64,000 nt of DNA from Rossellomorea sp. BNER (GCA_024213275.1 JANAVG010000004.1:1-64000), one strand, 5' to 3'; shown: positions 1-9,463, counted from the first letter of the stretch. A program made the numbers and translations. The notes: generated from the letters alone by a model not told the origin.

Positions 1-553
1 TTGTCTAATTGTTATTATACAAAAAAGTACCCTATAGGTAGACTTTTTTAAGTGTCTATTCTATAGGGTACATATTATGTTTTGATCAATCTTTTTTCAA
101 AACATGCTCTTTTTATTCGCTTTTATATTAAGGTTATTAACGTCAATTTGATCAAACTTTATTTTAAACCAACATTAGCGTGGGTTTTATGTCAAAATGC
201 CGATCGTGTATCCACCATAATACCATTTTTGGCCACTCGTGAACCAATGTTAAAGAAGGAAAGGTTTTTAAAGAGCAATCTAACATGACTCGGGATTGGA
301 AGGACATTAAGGTATCGGAAGAAATACTGATTTATTAACCAATTTTATATATAGTACTTTGATCATATTAATGTGCGATTTCTACTGTTAATTACTTGAA
401 AGAAACCGCGTTCAAATTAACTTGAAGGCTTTTATTAAACGAAAGGGATTTCCAATTCTAACTCAAGCCATATAAGATACTTATTAAAATCTTGTTCCTA
501 ACGGTATAAAAATCTGTATATATATAGTATAGGCCTAACAGGAGTTGATATCA
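1..553. other. Intergenic region, no supported gene
   Basis: Apart from the hairpin at 27-71, this AT-rich stretch has no reading frame with a ribosome binding site. A 68-codon open frame at 82-288 starts at TTG without a Shine-Dalgarno sequence and resembles nothing I know. The part just before 540 (TATATATAGTATAGG) is AT-rich and probably holds the promoter of the next gene. Confidence 0.5.
27..71. repeat. Inverted repeat, 11-bp perfect arms
   Basis: GTACCCTATAG (27-37) is the exact reverse complement of 61-71, and an inner TAGAC/GTCTA pair (39-43/54-58) extends the hairpin. No T-run follows on either strand, so it is not an obvious terminator. It may be an operator or the end of a decayed element. 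Its role is unknown. Confidence 0.5.
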
Positions 554-1792
554 TTGGACAAACAAAATTGTCGTTTTAGATGGATTGTATTTGCTTCTGT
601 ATTGTTTACATATTTATTAATGTCGAGCCAACGAACCGCTCCGGGATTAATTACTAATCAAGTAATATTGGATTTTGATGTATCAGCAACAACAATGGGG
701 TTACTAACAAGTATCCAATTTTTTGTGTATACTGGTTTGCAAATTCCGATGGGTATTTTGGTTGATCGTTTTGGACCTAACTTTTTTCTGATTTTTGGTG
801 CGATCCTTACAGGTTTTGGTACAGTCATTTATAGCCTTAGCACGTATGAATTTTTATTATTTTTTGCCAGAATTTCGATAGGGATGGGAGATGCGACCAT
901 CTGGGTCAGTATGGTGTTAATCTTGAGCCAATGGTTTTACGCAAAGGAATTTACACGATTAATTGGTGTAGTAGCAATGACAGGAAGCCTGGGTTTCCTT
1001 TTGGCAACAGTCCCTTTCTCAATATTGATTGACTTCCTTGGATGGAGGGCGGCATTTTTTTCAGTGGGATTACTGTTATGTTTATGTGGCATTCTCCTTT
1101 ATTTGGTACTCATAAGAAAACCAAAAGATTCGGTATTTATAAAAAATGAAATAAAAAGTGAAAAAACATTGGTTTTACTACGAAGATTATTTTCGAATCG
1201 GCAAGCCTGGGCTTTATTCTTTTGTCACTTTGGGATTGTCGGAACGTATGTTGGATTTATCAGTTCGTGGGGAGTGCCGTATGGAATTGATGCATATGGA
1301 ATGACACGTTCAAATGCAAGTCAGCTTATTATGATTGGTCTAATCGGGGCACTAATTGGTGCTCCTCTAGCTAGTTGGATTTCAAGTCGTTTAGAAACAA
1401 TTAAAAAGCCGTATATTGTTGTTCACATTATTCTTTTAATAACTTGGTCAACCTTTCTTTTATTTAATGGGAAACCACCATTTACATTGTTAACTATGCT
1501 TTTCTTTATTATTGGCCTTGCATATGGGGCAAATGCCTTAACTTTTGCTGCCGTTCGTCAATCTTTTCCTATAAAAGATTCTGGCATTGTTTCAGGTTTT
1601 GCGAATACGGGTGGATTTCTAAGTGCAGTATTGCTGCCAAGTATTTTTGGAACAATATTGGATCATTTTCAGGCAGTTTCGGGTAGTGTAAATCATGGAT
1701 ATTACTATGGTTTCATCACTCCAGTTATCTTCTCCATAATTGGCTTAATTGGAGTGATTTTGATTAAGGAAAATCGTCAGTTGCAGGCTTAG
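554..1792 (+). CDS. MFS permease, 12 transmembrane helices
   Basis: This is a major facilitator superfamily transporter of about 412 residues. It is almost entirely hydrophobic and has the family loop motif GILVDRFGPN between helices 2 and 3, matching the consensus G-x-L-x-D-R-x-G. The frame can open at TTG 545, but AGGAG (540-544) abuts that codon. TTG 554 sits 9 bases after AGGAG and is the better start. It stands alone, with no operon partner that would reveal the substrate. The substrate is unknown; the N-terminal signature (RTAPGLIT) suggests an organic-anion type permease, which is weak inference. Confidence 0.85.
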   Translation: MDKQNCRFRWIVFASVLFTYLLMSSQRTAPGLITNQVILDFDVSATTMGLLTSIQFFVYTGLQIPMGILVDRFGPNFFLIFGAILTGFGTVIYSLSTYEFLLFFARISIGMGDATIWVSMVLILSQWFYAKEFTRLIGVVAMTGSLGFLLATVPFSILIDFLGWRAAFFSVGLLLCLCGILLYLVLIRKPKDSVFIKNEIKSEKTLVLLRRLFSNRQAWALFFCHFGIVGTYVGFISSWGVPYGIDAYGMTRSNASQLIMIGLIGALIGAPLASWISSRLETIKKPYIVVHIILLITWSTFLLFNGKPPFTLLTMLFFIIGLAYGANALTFAAVRQSFPIKDSGIVSGFANTGGFLSAVLLPSIFGTILDHFQAVSGSVNHGYYYGFITPVIFSIIGLIGVILIKENRQLQA

Positions 1793-2064
1793 TGACAGGC
1801 TATATATAAATAGAAGAAACTCGTCACAAAAGAAACAACTGCAGAGAAGCAGATGCTTTACAATAATTCAAGAGTATCGGATTGCACCTATTGTTCCGGA
1901 AAAGGGAGCGATTCTGCAGTAAGGAATTACGCTCTATTTATATTTAAAGGGCAAGATTCTTGTAGGTGTTTTTATATTGGATTTATATAACTTTTATAAA
2001 GAAACGAAACTAAATAATATGACTTATTTCGACTCCATTAAGGGCGTAAGAATTAAACAACGAA

Positions 2065-2091
2065 GGACTGTATCAGCAGTCCATTTTTTTT
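2065..2091 (+). terminator. Rho-independent terminator
   Basis: The stem GGACTG/CAGTCC (2065-2070/2077-2082) has a six-base loop and is followed by A and eight T. No intact gene lies just upstream, so it probably belonged to a gene now lost. Confidence 0.7.
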
Positions 2092-2255
2092 CTTTAATCA
2101 GTTAAAAGACAGTTATGCTTAGAGAGTGTAGCAATAGTAGGAGGGTCTTATAATGCTTGATGTAAATTCCCGATAATGTTTCACAGACTTTAGTATCAAG
2201 CGCTTTACGATGATCTTAATGATAGCATAAAAAACTGTTTCTGATAGGTTATAAC

Positions 2256-2360
2256 ATGTTTGTACGACATACAGATGGCTCGTTTGTTGAGTACATTGAG
2301 TGGGTAAATGAAAAAGTAGATGCTATCAACCTCATCAAGAATAAGAGGGATATCACATGA
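2256..2360 (+). pseudogene. Small 34-codon ORF, possible gene remnant
   Basis: The frame begins MFVRHTDGSFVEYIEWVNEK and has protein-like composition, with alternating charged and aromatic residues. It has no convincing ribosome binding site and is bounded by stops. I do not recognise it. It may be an internal piece of a lost small enzyme. Confidence 0.25.
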
Positions 2361-2455
2361 CCATGATGTTAATTAAATAACACAAGTAGAAATCGGGGTA
2401 AGGAAACGATTCGGGGATTGAGGGGCCACTTTGGAAATATGATATAGAGGATGAA

Positions 2456-2480
2456 GGGCAGATTTTTTCTGCTCTTTTTT
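2456..2480 (+). terminator. Rho-independent terminator
   Basis: GGGCAGA (2456-2462) pairs with TCTGCTC (2468-2474), with one G-U pair, and is followed by TTTTTT. Confidence 0.6.
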
Positions 2481-2705
2481 CATTAGAGAATAAACATTAG
2501 CGCCCTTCGTACATAAGGTCCAGTTAACGTAATAATTAAAGGTGGTATATATGCAGGTCTTATCCTCATTACGGGTTCCTTATGGATGTCTATTGTATTT
2601 ATCATTTTAGTGCTTTTTTGAATATATATTAGTGATTTGGCTGAACTAAAAAAGAATATAAGGTTATTCATCAAACGGGCGCTTTAATGGAGCAACAAAA
2701 AAAGC

Positions 2706-2743
2706 CTAATTTCTCAGCATTAAATTAAGAAATTAGACTTTTT
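2706..2743. terminator. Bidirectional terminator
   Basis: CTAATTTCT (2706-2714) pairs perfectly with AGAAATTAG (2728-2736). There are T on the right and an A-run on the left, so it can act in both directions. It lies about 160 bp beyond the 3' end of the minus-strand hydrolase gene. Confidence 0.65.
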
Positions 2744-2902
2744 CATATTGGAATTTCCTTAAAGTTGTAAATAAACGCAATTCCCTTACGTTATCCCGTA
2801 TAAGAAAATTTGGTATATACGAAAAAATGGCGGGTTGCTTCCTTATTTCACCGAAAAATTTGGAAAAATCTGCCCATTTTATTCGCGAGTGGCCACTTTT
2901 CT

Positions 2903-3730
2903 TTATTTCGATTGCAGGAATTCGAGCACTGTGCTTAGGAATTCGGCTTGATACTCCACATTCGACAGGTGAACTGCGGGCAGAATGACGAGCTTCGCGT
3001 TCGGCACCGTCTCAGCGATCAATTCGCCGTGGCTGGGAAGCGTCACTGTATCATACTGGCCAGCAATGACTAGTGTCGGGCTATTGATAAGGGCGACAGT
3101 CCGGCGCATATCCATGTCACGGATCGCAGCCCAGCTTCCTGCAATTCCCTGAGCACGAGTAGCGAGTACCATCTTCCGAAATGACGTGACGAGCGCGTTC
3201 TCCGACTTCAGCATATGCGAAGGGAACCAGTTCTTCATGAACATATCGGCGAATTCGGTCAGGTTCTCTGGTTGCAGCACAGAGGTGATTAGGCCCTCCC
3301 ATTGCTCAGCCGGCCCCAGGTAGGAGGAGGTATTGCTCAGAATCAGCCGATCGATCCGCTCTGGAGCGTAGATGCCAAGCCATTGTCCGATGACACCGCC
3401 TAGCGACAAGCCGAGGAAATGCACACGGTCGATGTGAAGCGCGTCAAGCAGTTCGATTACATCCCGTCCCATTCTGTCGAACGAATACGGACCGGCGGGC
3501 GTATCCGAGTCGCCATGCCCCCGATAGTCGTAGCGAAGAACGCGGAAATGCCGAGAAAATTCAGCTAGCTGGCCATCCCACATGTTCATCGAGGTTGCGA
3601 TGGAGTTCGCAAGCATCAATACCGGCTTACTGGCTGATCCATCGATTCGATAAGCAATCCGAACTCCATCACCGGTCGTGAAAAAGTTTAACCCATCAGT
3701 CGCTCTAGTTTCGTTTAATGTCATTGTCAT
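2903..3730 (-). CDS. Alpha/beta hydrolase, 3-oxoadipate enol-lactonase-like
   Basis: Alpha/beta-hydrolase fold enzyme. Counting from an upstream in-frame TTG at 3739, the nucleophile is Ser112 in GLSLGG, the acid is about Asp230 (AGQYD) and the histidine about His257 (PAVHLSN). The oxyanion region and the YDYRGHGDS motif fit the PcaD-like branch. AAAGGAG (3741-3747) lies only 1 base from the TTG but 10 from ATG 3730, so I place the start at 3730. Its base composition is visibly richer in GC than the flanking AT-rich DNA, which suggests transfer. The Lrp gene is divergent and probably regulates it. No protocatechuate pathway genes are nearby, so the true substrate is open. Confidence 0.85.
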   Translation of the reverse strand: MTMTLNETRATDGLNFFTTGDGVRIAYRIDGSASKPVLMLANSIATSMNMWDGQLAEFSRHFRVLRYDYRGHGDSDTPAGPYSFDRMGRDVIELLDALHIDRVHFLGLSLGGVIGQWLGIYAPERIDRLILSNTSSYLGPAEQWEGLITSVLQPENLTEFADMFMKNWFPSHMLKSENALVTSFRKMVLATRAQGIAGSWAAIRDMDMRRTVALINSPTLVIAGQYDTVTLPSHGELIAETVPNAKLVILPAVHLSNVEYQAEFLSTVLEFLQSK

Positions 3731-3878
3731 ATTTCTCAATCTCCTTTAAGGTTTGTTATTGTCATTTTATTCGAGATAACGTACATTTTAAATAAGATTA
3801 TTAAGGAGTACTGGACTTCAAAACTTAATTTTTTATTTGTTTCAGGCAAATAACTTTTAAAAATGAGGTGTCGTGTTT

Positions 3879-4325
3879 ATGGATCAAATCGATTATAAAA
3901 TCTTGGCCACGCTGCAGGATAACGCCCGGATTCCCATTTCCGAGATGAGCAGAATGATCGCGATGTCGCAGCCAGCTGTAACGGAAAGGCTTAGGAAGCT
4001 GGAGGAGCGAGGGGTCATAACGGGCTATCGAGCAGAGCTTTCTCCACATAAGCTTGGCAAGCATACAATCGCATTCGTTTTGTTTAAAACGAATAACTGC
4101 AAGGATTTTGAAACTTTCGGTGAAGCGTCCCCTGAGATTATCGATCTTTACAGAACCAGCGGAGAGTATAATTATCTAATGAAGGTGTTAACAGAAACGA
4201 GTGAATCATTGGCAAGATTTCTTGATGCTTGCAACGCATTTGGGTTTTCAACGACCCTTATTGTTCTCTCAACGAGATTTGAGGATAAAAGTCTTGTAGG
4301 ATGCGATGTTTTGAAAAAAGTTTAA
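3879..4325 (+). CDS. Lrp/AsnC family transcriptional regulator
   Basis: About 148 residues, the normal length for the family. The N-terminal helix-turn-helix (MDQIDYKILATLQDNARI, then SQPAVTERLRKLEERGVI) is followed by a RAM-type ligand-binding domain with the gly-rich DLYRTSGEYNYLMKV segment. GTG 3873 lies only 2 bases from GAGGTG (3865-3870), while ATG 3879 lies 8 bases away and gives the canonical start. It is transcribed away from the hydrolase gene across a roughly 150-bp spacer, an arrangement typical of a local regulator and its target. Ligand unknown. Confidence 0.85.
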   Translation: MDQIDYKILATLQDNARIPISEMSRMIAMSQPAVTERLRKLEERGVITGYRAELSPHKLGKHTIAFVLFKTNNCKDFETFGEASPEIIDLYRTSGEYNYLMKVLTETSESLARFLDACNAFGFSTTLIVLSTRFEDKSLVGCDVLKKV

Positions 4326-4377
4326 CCGTTTATATGTGGATTTTTGATAATGTAGGATTTTTTCTTATTAAGTAAAT

Positions 4378-4408
4378 GGGCGCAGTTCTGGAGCAAAGAT
4401 CAGCGCCC
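4378..4408. repeat. GGGCGC hairpin
   Basis: GGGCGC (4378-4383) pairs with GCGCCC (4403-4408). The local string GGGCGC...GGAGCAA is also found near 2677-2695, so this may be a small dispersed element. It lies between lrp and the peptidase gene and has no T-run. Confidence 0.4.
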
Positions 4409-4515
4409 TGTATTGCAGAATCGGGCCATATTGAGAATATTGTGTTGGTGACAAGAAAACAGAATGAGTAACGCAGGAAATTAATGTTATTTACACTTTG
4501 CTACGGGGGGTACTT

Positions 4516-5172
4516 ATGAAAACTCACTATTATTTAGGTTGGTTTAGCAACTTTTTCCCAGAGAATCTGGGCAGGGTTTTACAGGAGGATATAACAGATA
4601 GAAAATCGCTTGCAATGATCAGCGCGAATCCATTTTTATATGAAGATAATGGTGCTACTGAACGCTCGTGGCTTGACCAGGCCGGCATTATGTTTGATGA
4701 ATATCATTTAATTAATTATCGCGTACAGAAGGAAGATGCCCAAACGTTAATTCAAAATGCTTCAGTCATTTTCTTGTTGGGTGGAAATACTCTTAAACAA
4801 AATGGTTTTTTGATGGAATATGGATTGTCGGATTTGATTAAAAAAAGCAGAGCCGTTGTGATGGGAGCAAGCGCTGGTGCAATTAACATGTCCGCTAAAT
4901 GGTTATGCTCGAAAAACTTTGGATATGAAGTTGAAATAAACTCTGTTTATGACGGAATTGGCCTTGACGATTTTTCCGTCCTGTCTCATTTTGATCTTGA
5001 AAATAACATTGCGCTGGTTCAAAGCGAACTGTCTCCCTTATCGGAAGAAATGAATATTTATGCGTCGAACAAAGATTGCGCTGTACGTATAAAGGGAGAC
5101 AAAATCGACATTTTTGGCAATGTATATTTAATATCCCACTCAAAGATTCAGAAATTGGATGAGACGCTCTAG
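4516..5172 (+). CDS. Peptidase E-like protein (family S51, class I glutamine-amidotransferase fold)
   Basis: About 218 residues. The nucleophile-elbow motif MGASAGAINM carries the catalytic serine of S51 peptidases, and a conserved FLLGGNTLKQ strand-loop precedes it. SHFDLE supplies a plausible catalytic histidine. S51 enzymes cleave Asp-X dipeptides in the cytoplasm; there is no signal peptide here. The frame opens at TTG 4498, but the G-run (4505-4510) is 5 bases before ATG 4516, the likelier start. It stands alone. Members of this fold also include cyanophycinases, which are longer, so the dipeptidase reading is preferred. Confidence 0.75.
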   Translation: MKTHYYLGWFSNFFPENLGRVLQEDITDRKSLAMISANPFLYEDNGATERSWLDQAGIMFDEYHLINYRVQKEDAQTLIQNASVIFLLGGNTLKQNGFLMEYGLSDLIKKSRAVVMGASAGAINMSAKWLCSKNFGYEVEINSVYDGIGLDDFSVLSHFDLENNIALVQSELSPLSEEMNIYASNKDCAVRIKGDKIDIFGNVYLISHSKIQKLDETL

Positions 5173-5640
5173 TTGTGGTGAATGGCTATGGCTAAAATTG
5201 AATTAATTTCTTTTTGCAAAGCTTCCATTTTAAATTTAGTGATGGAGAACTACGCAAAATAGGATTGTTTCCTTCGTTATCCAGAAAGCATAGGTGTGCA
5301 GAACGGTCTTCAGCAATCGGGCTCAATTCCAGAATAAGAATTTCGCCGATGATTTTCATTGGAATATAATCGAAAAAAACGAATCCAAGGGAAAGAAAGT
5401 TTTGTCGAAACATTAAAACAAATGCAGAATAATAAAGCCTATTATTAAAATAAAACATTGTGATAAGCGTCGTTCACATGATTGTAATACCGAACCCATA
5501 CAAAGACCGTAACGGCGATCACGACTCCATTTGCTGCAAGGGTCCAGTAACTTTATTCAGAAATAAATGTTGTAAATAATGAAAATATAAAAAAATCGGC
5601 GGGAGAAACAATATCTAAATGATTAAAGGGAGGAAGAATT
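5173..5640. other. Spacer with a decayed membrane-protein tail on the minus strand
   Basis: No intact gene. Reading the minus strand from about 5552 down to 5455 gives roughly 33 protein-like residues (TLAANGVVIAVTVFVWVRYY...) ending in a stop, with a stop just before it too. It looks like the last transmembrane helix of a lost membrane protein. The open minus-strand frame at 5192-5458 has no ribosome binding site. Confidence 0.35.
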
Positions 5641-6210
5641 ATGTCCAATAACGTAAGACCAAGAAGAATACTTTTAGATTTAGCAGTGACTTTAGATGGT
5701 TTTATTGAAGGGAAAAATGGGGAAGTTGATTGGTGCATCATGGACCCTGAGATAGGGTTTATTAATTTCTTAAATCAAATTGATACTATTTTATATGGAA
5801 GAAAAAGCTACGATTTATGGGGACAATTTACTCCAGAAATTGAAGATACTGATACGGAAAAAGAACTTTGGGAATTAGTTAATAGTAAGGAAAAATATGT
5901 GTTTTCCAGAAAGCAAAAAGGGATTGATAATAAAGCAATATTCATAAATGACAATATTCTTAAAGAAGTAAATAAATTAAAGAATAAGCCTGGTAAAGAC
6001 ATCTGGTTATATGGTGGAGCAAGTCTTATTACAACTTTTATCAATTTAGGACTTGTTGATGAATTTAGATTATCTGTTCACCCTGTTATTTTGGGAGAAG
6101 GAAAACCGTTGTTTATTGATATAAAACAGAGGTTGAATTTAAAAATGGTTAATACAAGAACGTTCTCCTCTGGTGTTGTGCAACTAATCTATCATTTTAA
6201 TGGGAATTAA
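5641..6210 (+). CDS. RibD C-terminal / dihydrofolate reductase-like protein
   Basis: 189 residues of the RibD_C/DHFR-like superfamily (YyaP-type). Visible marks are the N-terminal LDLAVTLDGFIEGKNGEVDW strand-loop, the TILYGRKSYDLW segment and the nucleotide-binding DIWLYGGASLITTFI loop. NADPH-dependent reduction is expected from the family, but the substrate is not predictable. AAAGGGAGG (about 5626-5634) gives a good start at ATG 5641. It is a single gene. Homologues of this size are stand-alone proteins, not the riboflavin biosynthesis fusion. Confidence 0.8.
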   Translation: MSNNVRPRRILLDLAVTLDGFIEGKNGEVDWCIMDPEIGFINFLNQIDTILYGRKSYDLWGQFTPEIEDTDTEKELWELVNSKEKYVFSRKQKGIDNKAIFINDNILKEVNKLKNKPGKDIWLYGGASLITTFINLGLVDEFRLSVHPVILGEGKPLFIDIKQRLNLKMVNTRTFSSGVVQLIYHFNGN

Positions 6211-6441
6211 TAATATTGCACATTCAAAAAGATAAAATACAATTTGAAACAAAAAAATAAAAATAACACAAGAAACGATCAACAACAGAAAGTTTAACTA
6301 ACCAAAAATGTCCAAAGAACCAGTCACATCAACAGGGAATAGACTAGACCAACGACATTTCACAAGGTCAAAGGCACCCCCCCTGATATGAATAGTTCTT
6401 TTTTAGAGATTGTATGAACTAAGAAATAAAAAAACAAGAAA

Positions 6442-7038
6442 TCACTTTATACTACTGGATATAAACATTGAGGCATCTTGATTCATAAAAATACGATTAC
6501 CATGATAGAATGTCCGAATTTCAATTGATTTAAATCCAACTTCGGATAATCTTTTTTTCAGTTCTTCATGCGAAAAACCGTTATGAACTTTCGGATGATT
6601 TATTTTATCGTTTTTGTCAAAATCAATAATAATTAGCTTGCCGCCAGTATTTAAAATGTCGAACAATTCTTGTAAAATTTTTTTGGTATCCGGAATATGA
6701 AGAAGGACTAGTGACATTAAAGCTATGTCTGCCTTAAGTTCAGGGGTTTCTTGAGTAAAATCTGAATAAAGCACTTTTGAGTTGCTAATTCCTTTGTGAG
6801 AAATTTTAGCTTTCGCAACCTCCAACATTTGTTTTGATGAGTCTACCAACAAAATAGAATCTACTAAATCTGATAATTCTAAACTAATTAGACCAGTACC
6901 ACTCCCATAGTCTATTAAAGATTTTGATTTACTATTTCGTAATTCTGGTCTTACTTCCTTAACTATAACTTTAGCTAATTCAATTCTTTCTTCTGTATCA
7001 TATCTTTTTGCTATCTGTTCAAAAACGTTATTTTCCAT
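6442..7038 (-). CDS. Class I SAM-dependent methyltransferase
   Basis: 198 residues with a Rossmann-type methyltransferase core. Motif I is DYGSGTGLISLEL (about residues 43-55), the acidic strand-2 residue is in ILLVDSS, and motif IV is near MSLVLLHIPD. Methyltransf_11/25 type. GGGAGTGG lies 3-4 bases before ATG. There are no neighbours on the same strand, and the methyl acceptor is unknown. Confidence 0.85.
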   Translation of the reverse strand: MENNVFEQIAKRYDTEERIELAKVIVKEVRPELRNSKSKSLIDYGSGTGLISLELSDLVDSILLVDSSKQMLEVAKAKISHKGISNSKVLYSDFTQETPELKADIALMSLVLLHIPDTKKILQELFDILNTGGKLIIIDFDKNDKINHPKVHNGFSHEELKKRLSEVGFKSIEIRTFYHGNRIFMNQDASMFISSSIK

Positions 7039-7101
7039 ATTCCACTCCCTATTTATTAAAAATTAAAGCTACATAATGGTCATTATAGCAAAAATCAAAC
7101 C

Positions 7102-7124
7102 TTGAGGGGCGATTCTCCCCTCAA
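7102..7124. repeat. Perfect 8-bp hairpin
   Basis: TTGAGGGG (7102-7109) and CCCCTCAA (7117-7124) with a 7-base loop. It lies just upstream of the minus-strand methyltransferase gene and has only weak T-runs, so its role is uncertain. Confidence 0.45.
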
Positions 7125-7608
7125 ACCCTTTCGTATAGACCCCGGAAAGCTCGGAAAGTCTGATAAACAATCTCGTACAGGGGTTCCAACGCATAGCCAT
7201 AAACTAAATAAAAATAAACTATCCCCAAAACGATAAAATTGAGCAACTTGTGCAAATTTGAGGTGACTTCAACTTCTTAACTTGATAGGAATGAGTCTAA
7301 TTACCTATTACAAATTTTTACAATGGGGGAATATACTCATTGGATTAGTAATATCAATAATAATGCGCTGGAGTAATATTATAAACTTAATAATATACTC
7401 TTATTAAACTGCCATGAAAATAAACTTCTGTAACTAAGGGAAAAAGGCAATTCTTAAGAAGACGCGCTCATTCATTTTTTGAAAAAGGGAGAGCGCCTGT
7501 TTAGAAAGCTAAATCAGACTGGATCAAGATGCTCGATAAATGCTGACTCATTTTAATGATTGAATCTAATTGTTTACGTTGTGAATTTGTCGCATTATTA
7601 ATGGTCTC

Positions 7609-7635
7609 TTTTATTGAATTTAAAATTCAATAAAA
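7609..7635. promoter_or_regulatory. 27-bp near-continuous palindrome, candidate operator
   Basis: The arms TTTTATTGAATTT (7609-7621) and their exact complement (7623-7635) flank one central base. There is no G/C stem and no T-run after a loop, so an operator is more likely than a terminator. It lies about 105 bp upstream of the RNase J paralogue start. Confidence 0.55.
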
Positions 7636-7739
7636 TCAAAATGTGGTAGTCAGTATTTTTAGGAAAAGCATTCAACCCACTGATAAAGGGAAACCCAAAG
7701 GGCATACTAATATCATATTTAAAGTGGGAGGATATAGAT

Positions 7740-9410
7740 TTGAGTACAAAAGAGAATGTATTATCTATCTTCGCCTTAGGCGGATTGTATGAGATCGGGA
7801 AAAATATGTACGCAATCGAATATTCAAACGATATCGTGATTATCGACTGTGGCAATAAGTTTCCAGATGAAAGTTTATTAGGAATTGATTTGATTATCCC
7901 TGATATAGCTTACTTAGTAGAAAATAAAGATAAAGTCAGGGCATTGATTGTCACACATGGACATGAAGATCATATCGGGGGAATCCCGTTCTTCTTGAAA
8001 AAATTGAATGTACCTGTATATGCCACACGCTTCACACTAGGATTAATTGAAATCAAATTAAAGGAACATAAAATTCTGAGAGAAAGCGAACTTGTTGAAA
8101 TCAACTCAAACTCAAACTTGAAAATCGGAGAAATGAGTGTAAGCTTTTTCAAAGTGACCCATAGTATTCCTGATTGCTTGGGAATGGTCTTTCATACACC
8201 TGAGGGTAATATTGTACATACGGGGGACTTCAAGTTCGATTTAACCCCTGCGAATAATGAGCATTCGGATCTTCATAAAATGGCTGAAATCGGCAAAGAA
8301 GGGGTCTTACTTCTATTGTCTGAGAGTACCAATGCAGAACGTCGTGGTTTGACCCCATCGGAACAAATGGTAGGTGAACATGTGGAAGCAACTTTCATGA
8401 AAGCCGAACGCAAAGTGATTATTTCTACCTTTGCTTCAAATATAAGCCGCGTTCAGCAAGTCGTGAATGCAGCACAAAAAACAAATCGAAAACTTGCGTT
8501 GCTTGGACGAAGTATGGTTAATGTCGTAGCGGTTGCTGTGGAACGAGGTTATTTAACAGTTCCTGATGGAATGTTGATTGACCCACATGAAATCAATGAA
8601 ATGGCTCCTGAAAAGGTGGCTATTTTATGCACGGGGAGTCAGGGAGAACCATTGGCTGCACTTGCCCGCTTGTCCACTGGAAACTTTCGCGGTGTCGACA
8701 TTTTACCTGAAGATACGGTCATCTTTGCAGCAGGTCCAATACCCGGGAATGAACGAAATGTCACGAGTATCGTCGACAACTTATTTGCACTCGGAGCCAA
8801 AGTGATTTATGGAACAGGAAGTACATCCGGAATGCATGTTTCCGGCCATGGTTATCAAGAGGATTTAAAATTAATGCTTACATTAATGAAACCAAAATAT
8901 TTTATTCCCATCCACGGTGAATTTAGAATGCTACACCATCACCGAATGTTAGCCGAATCCGTTGGAGTAGAGCAAGGAAACACGTTTATCATCAATAATG
9001 GCGATGTCGTCGATATTGAACATACCATTGCCCGTCAGACTCGTAAAATACCAGTTGGGAATACCTACGTAGACGGGGGGGATGTCGGCAATGTTGGGGA
9101 ATTTGTGTTACGGGACCGCAAACAGCTTTCAGAGGATGGGATGCTCATGATTGTATTAACGATGAGTAAAGCGGAAGGAAAACTGATTTCTGAACCCGAT
9201 ACCATTTCTCGAGGATTTGTGGATAGAAATTTCTCGGAACTCCGAAGAGACGTTAATCAACTTACTATAAAAACGGTTAACGAGCTAGAAGAAACAAATA
9301 GAAACCAATGGAATGTAATGAAAAAAGAAATAAAAAAATCAATACGGCAATATTTATATACACATACTAGGAAAAAGCCAATGATCGTTCCTATCCTTAT
9401 TGAAATTTAA
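7740..9410 (+). CDS. RNase J family beta-CASP ribonuclease (J1-like paralogue)
   Basis: 556 residues, the length of RNase J1. It has the metallo-beta-lactamase metal motif HGHEDH (73-78), a further histidine in VTHSIPD, HTGDFKFD, the beta-CASP block with LCTGSQGEP and the late SGHG and PIHGEFRM motifs. All expected metal ligands are present, so it should be an active 5'-3' exo/endoribonuclease acting on mRNA. The start is TTG 7740, about 8 bases after GGGAGG. It stands alone, unlike chromosomal rnjA of Bacillus, and differs from B. subtilis J1 as I remember it at many positions. I read it as an extra paralogue, which cannot be proved from one window. Confidence 0.88.
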   Translation: MSTKENVLSIFALGGLYEIGKNMYAIEYSNDIVIIDCGNKFPDESLLGIDLIIPDIAYLVENKDKVRALIVTHGHEDHIGGIPFFLKKLNVPVYATRFTLGLIEIKLKEHKILRESELVEINSNSNLKIGEMSVSFFKVTHSIPDCLGMVFHTPEGNIVHTGDFKFDLTPANNEHSDLHKMAEIGKEGVLLLLSESTNAERRGLTPSEQMVGEHVEATFMKAERKVIISTFASNISRVQQVVNAAQKTNRKLALLGRSMVNVVAVAVERGYLTVPDGMLIDPHEINEMAPEKVAILCTGSQGEPLAALARLSTGNFRGVDILPEDTVIFAAGPIPGNERNVTSIVDNLFALGAKVIYGTGSTSGMHVSGHGYQEDLKLMLTLMKPKYFIPIHGEFRMLHHHRMLAESVGVEQGNTFIINNGDVVDIEHTIARQTRKIPVGNTYVDGGDVGNVGEFVLRDRKQLSEDGMLMIVLTMSKAEGKLISEPDTISRGFVDRNFSELRRDVNQLTIKTVNELEETNRNQWNVMKKEIKKSIRQYLYTHTRKKPMIVPILIEI

Positions 9411-9463
9411 TAGGGGGAGTTTTGAAAAAAGCCCAATTACTTTGTATTAAATATATAGAAAGG

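Larger units (their letters stand above)
1793..2902. other. Long spacer with terminators and decayed fragments
   Basis: About 1.1 kb without an intact gene. It holds three hairpin terminators (2065-2091, 2456-2480, 2706-2743). A ribosome-binding-site-like start near 2142-2155 is followed after seven codons by a stop. A short plus-strand hydrophobic run near 2540-2625 (GGIYAGLILITGSLWMS) ends in a stop and looks like the tail of a lost membrane protein. AGCGCCC (2499-2505) and GGGCGCT (2677-2683) flank this remnant as a 7-bp inverted repeat. Confidence 0.5.
7039..7739. other. Long spacer with three inverted repeats
   Basis: No gene supported. It carries a perfect 8-bp hairpin (7102-7109/7117-7124), a GCGCTC/GAGCGC hairpin (7464-7469/7491-7496) and a 27-bp palindrome (7609-7635). 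GGGAGG at about 7726-7731 is the ribosome binding site of the next gene. Confidence 0.5.

Noticed and set aside
82-288. 68-codon open frame at the left edge
   Set aside because: It starts at TTG without a ribosome binding site and shows no recognisable motif.
2483-2674. 63-codon minus-strand frame
   Set aside because: No ribosome binding site; the plus strand of the same region reads more like a decayed membrane-protein tail.
5192-5458. 88-codon minus-strand frame
   Set aside because: No ribosome binding site, low-complexity hydrophobic content, lies in a region with other decay marks.
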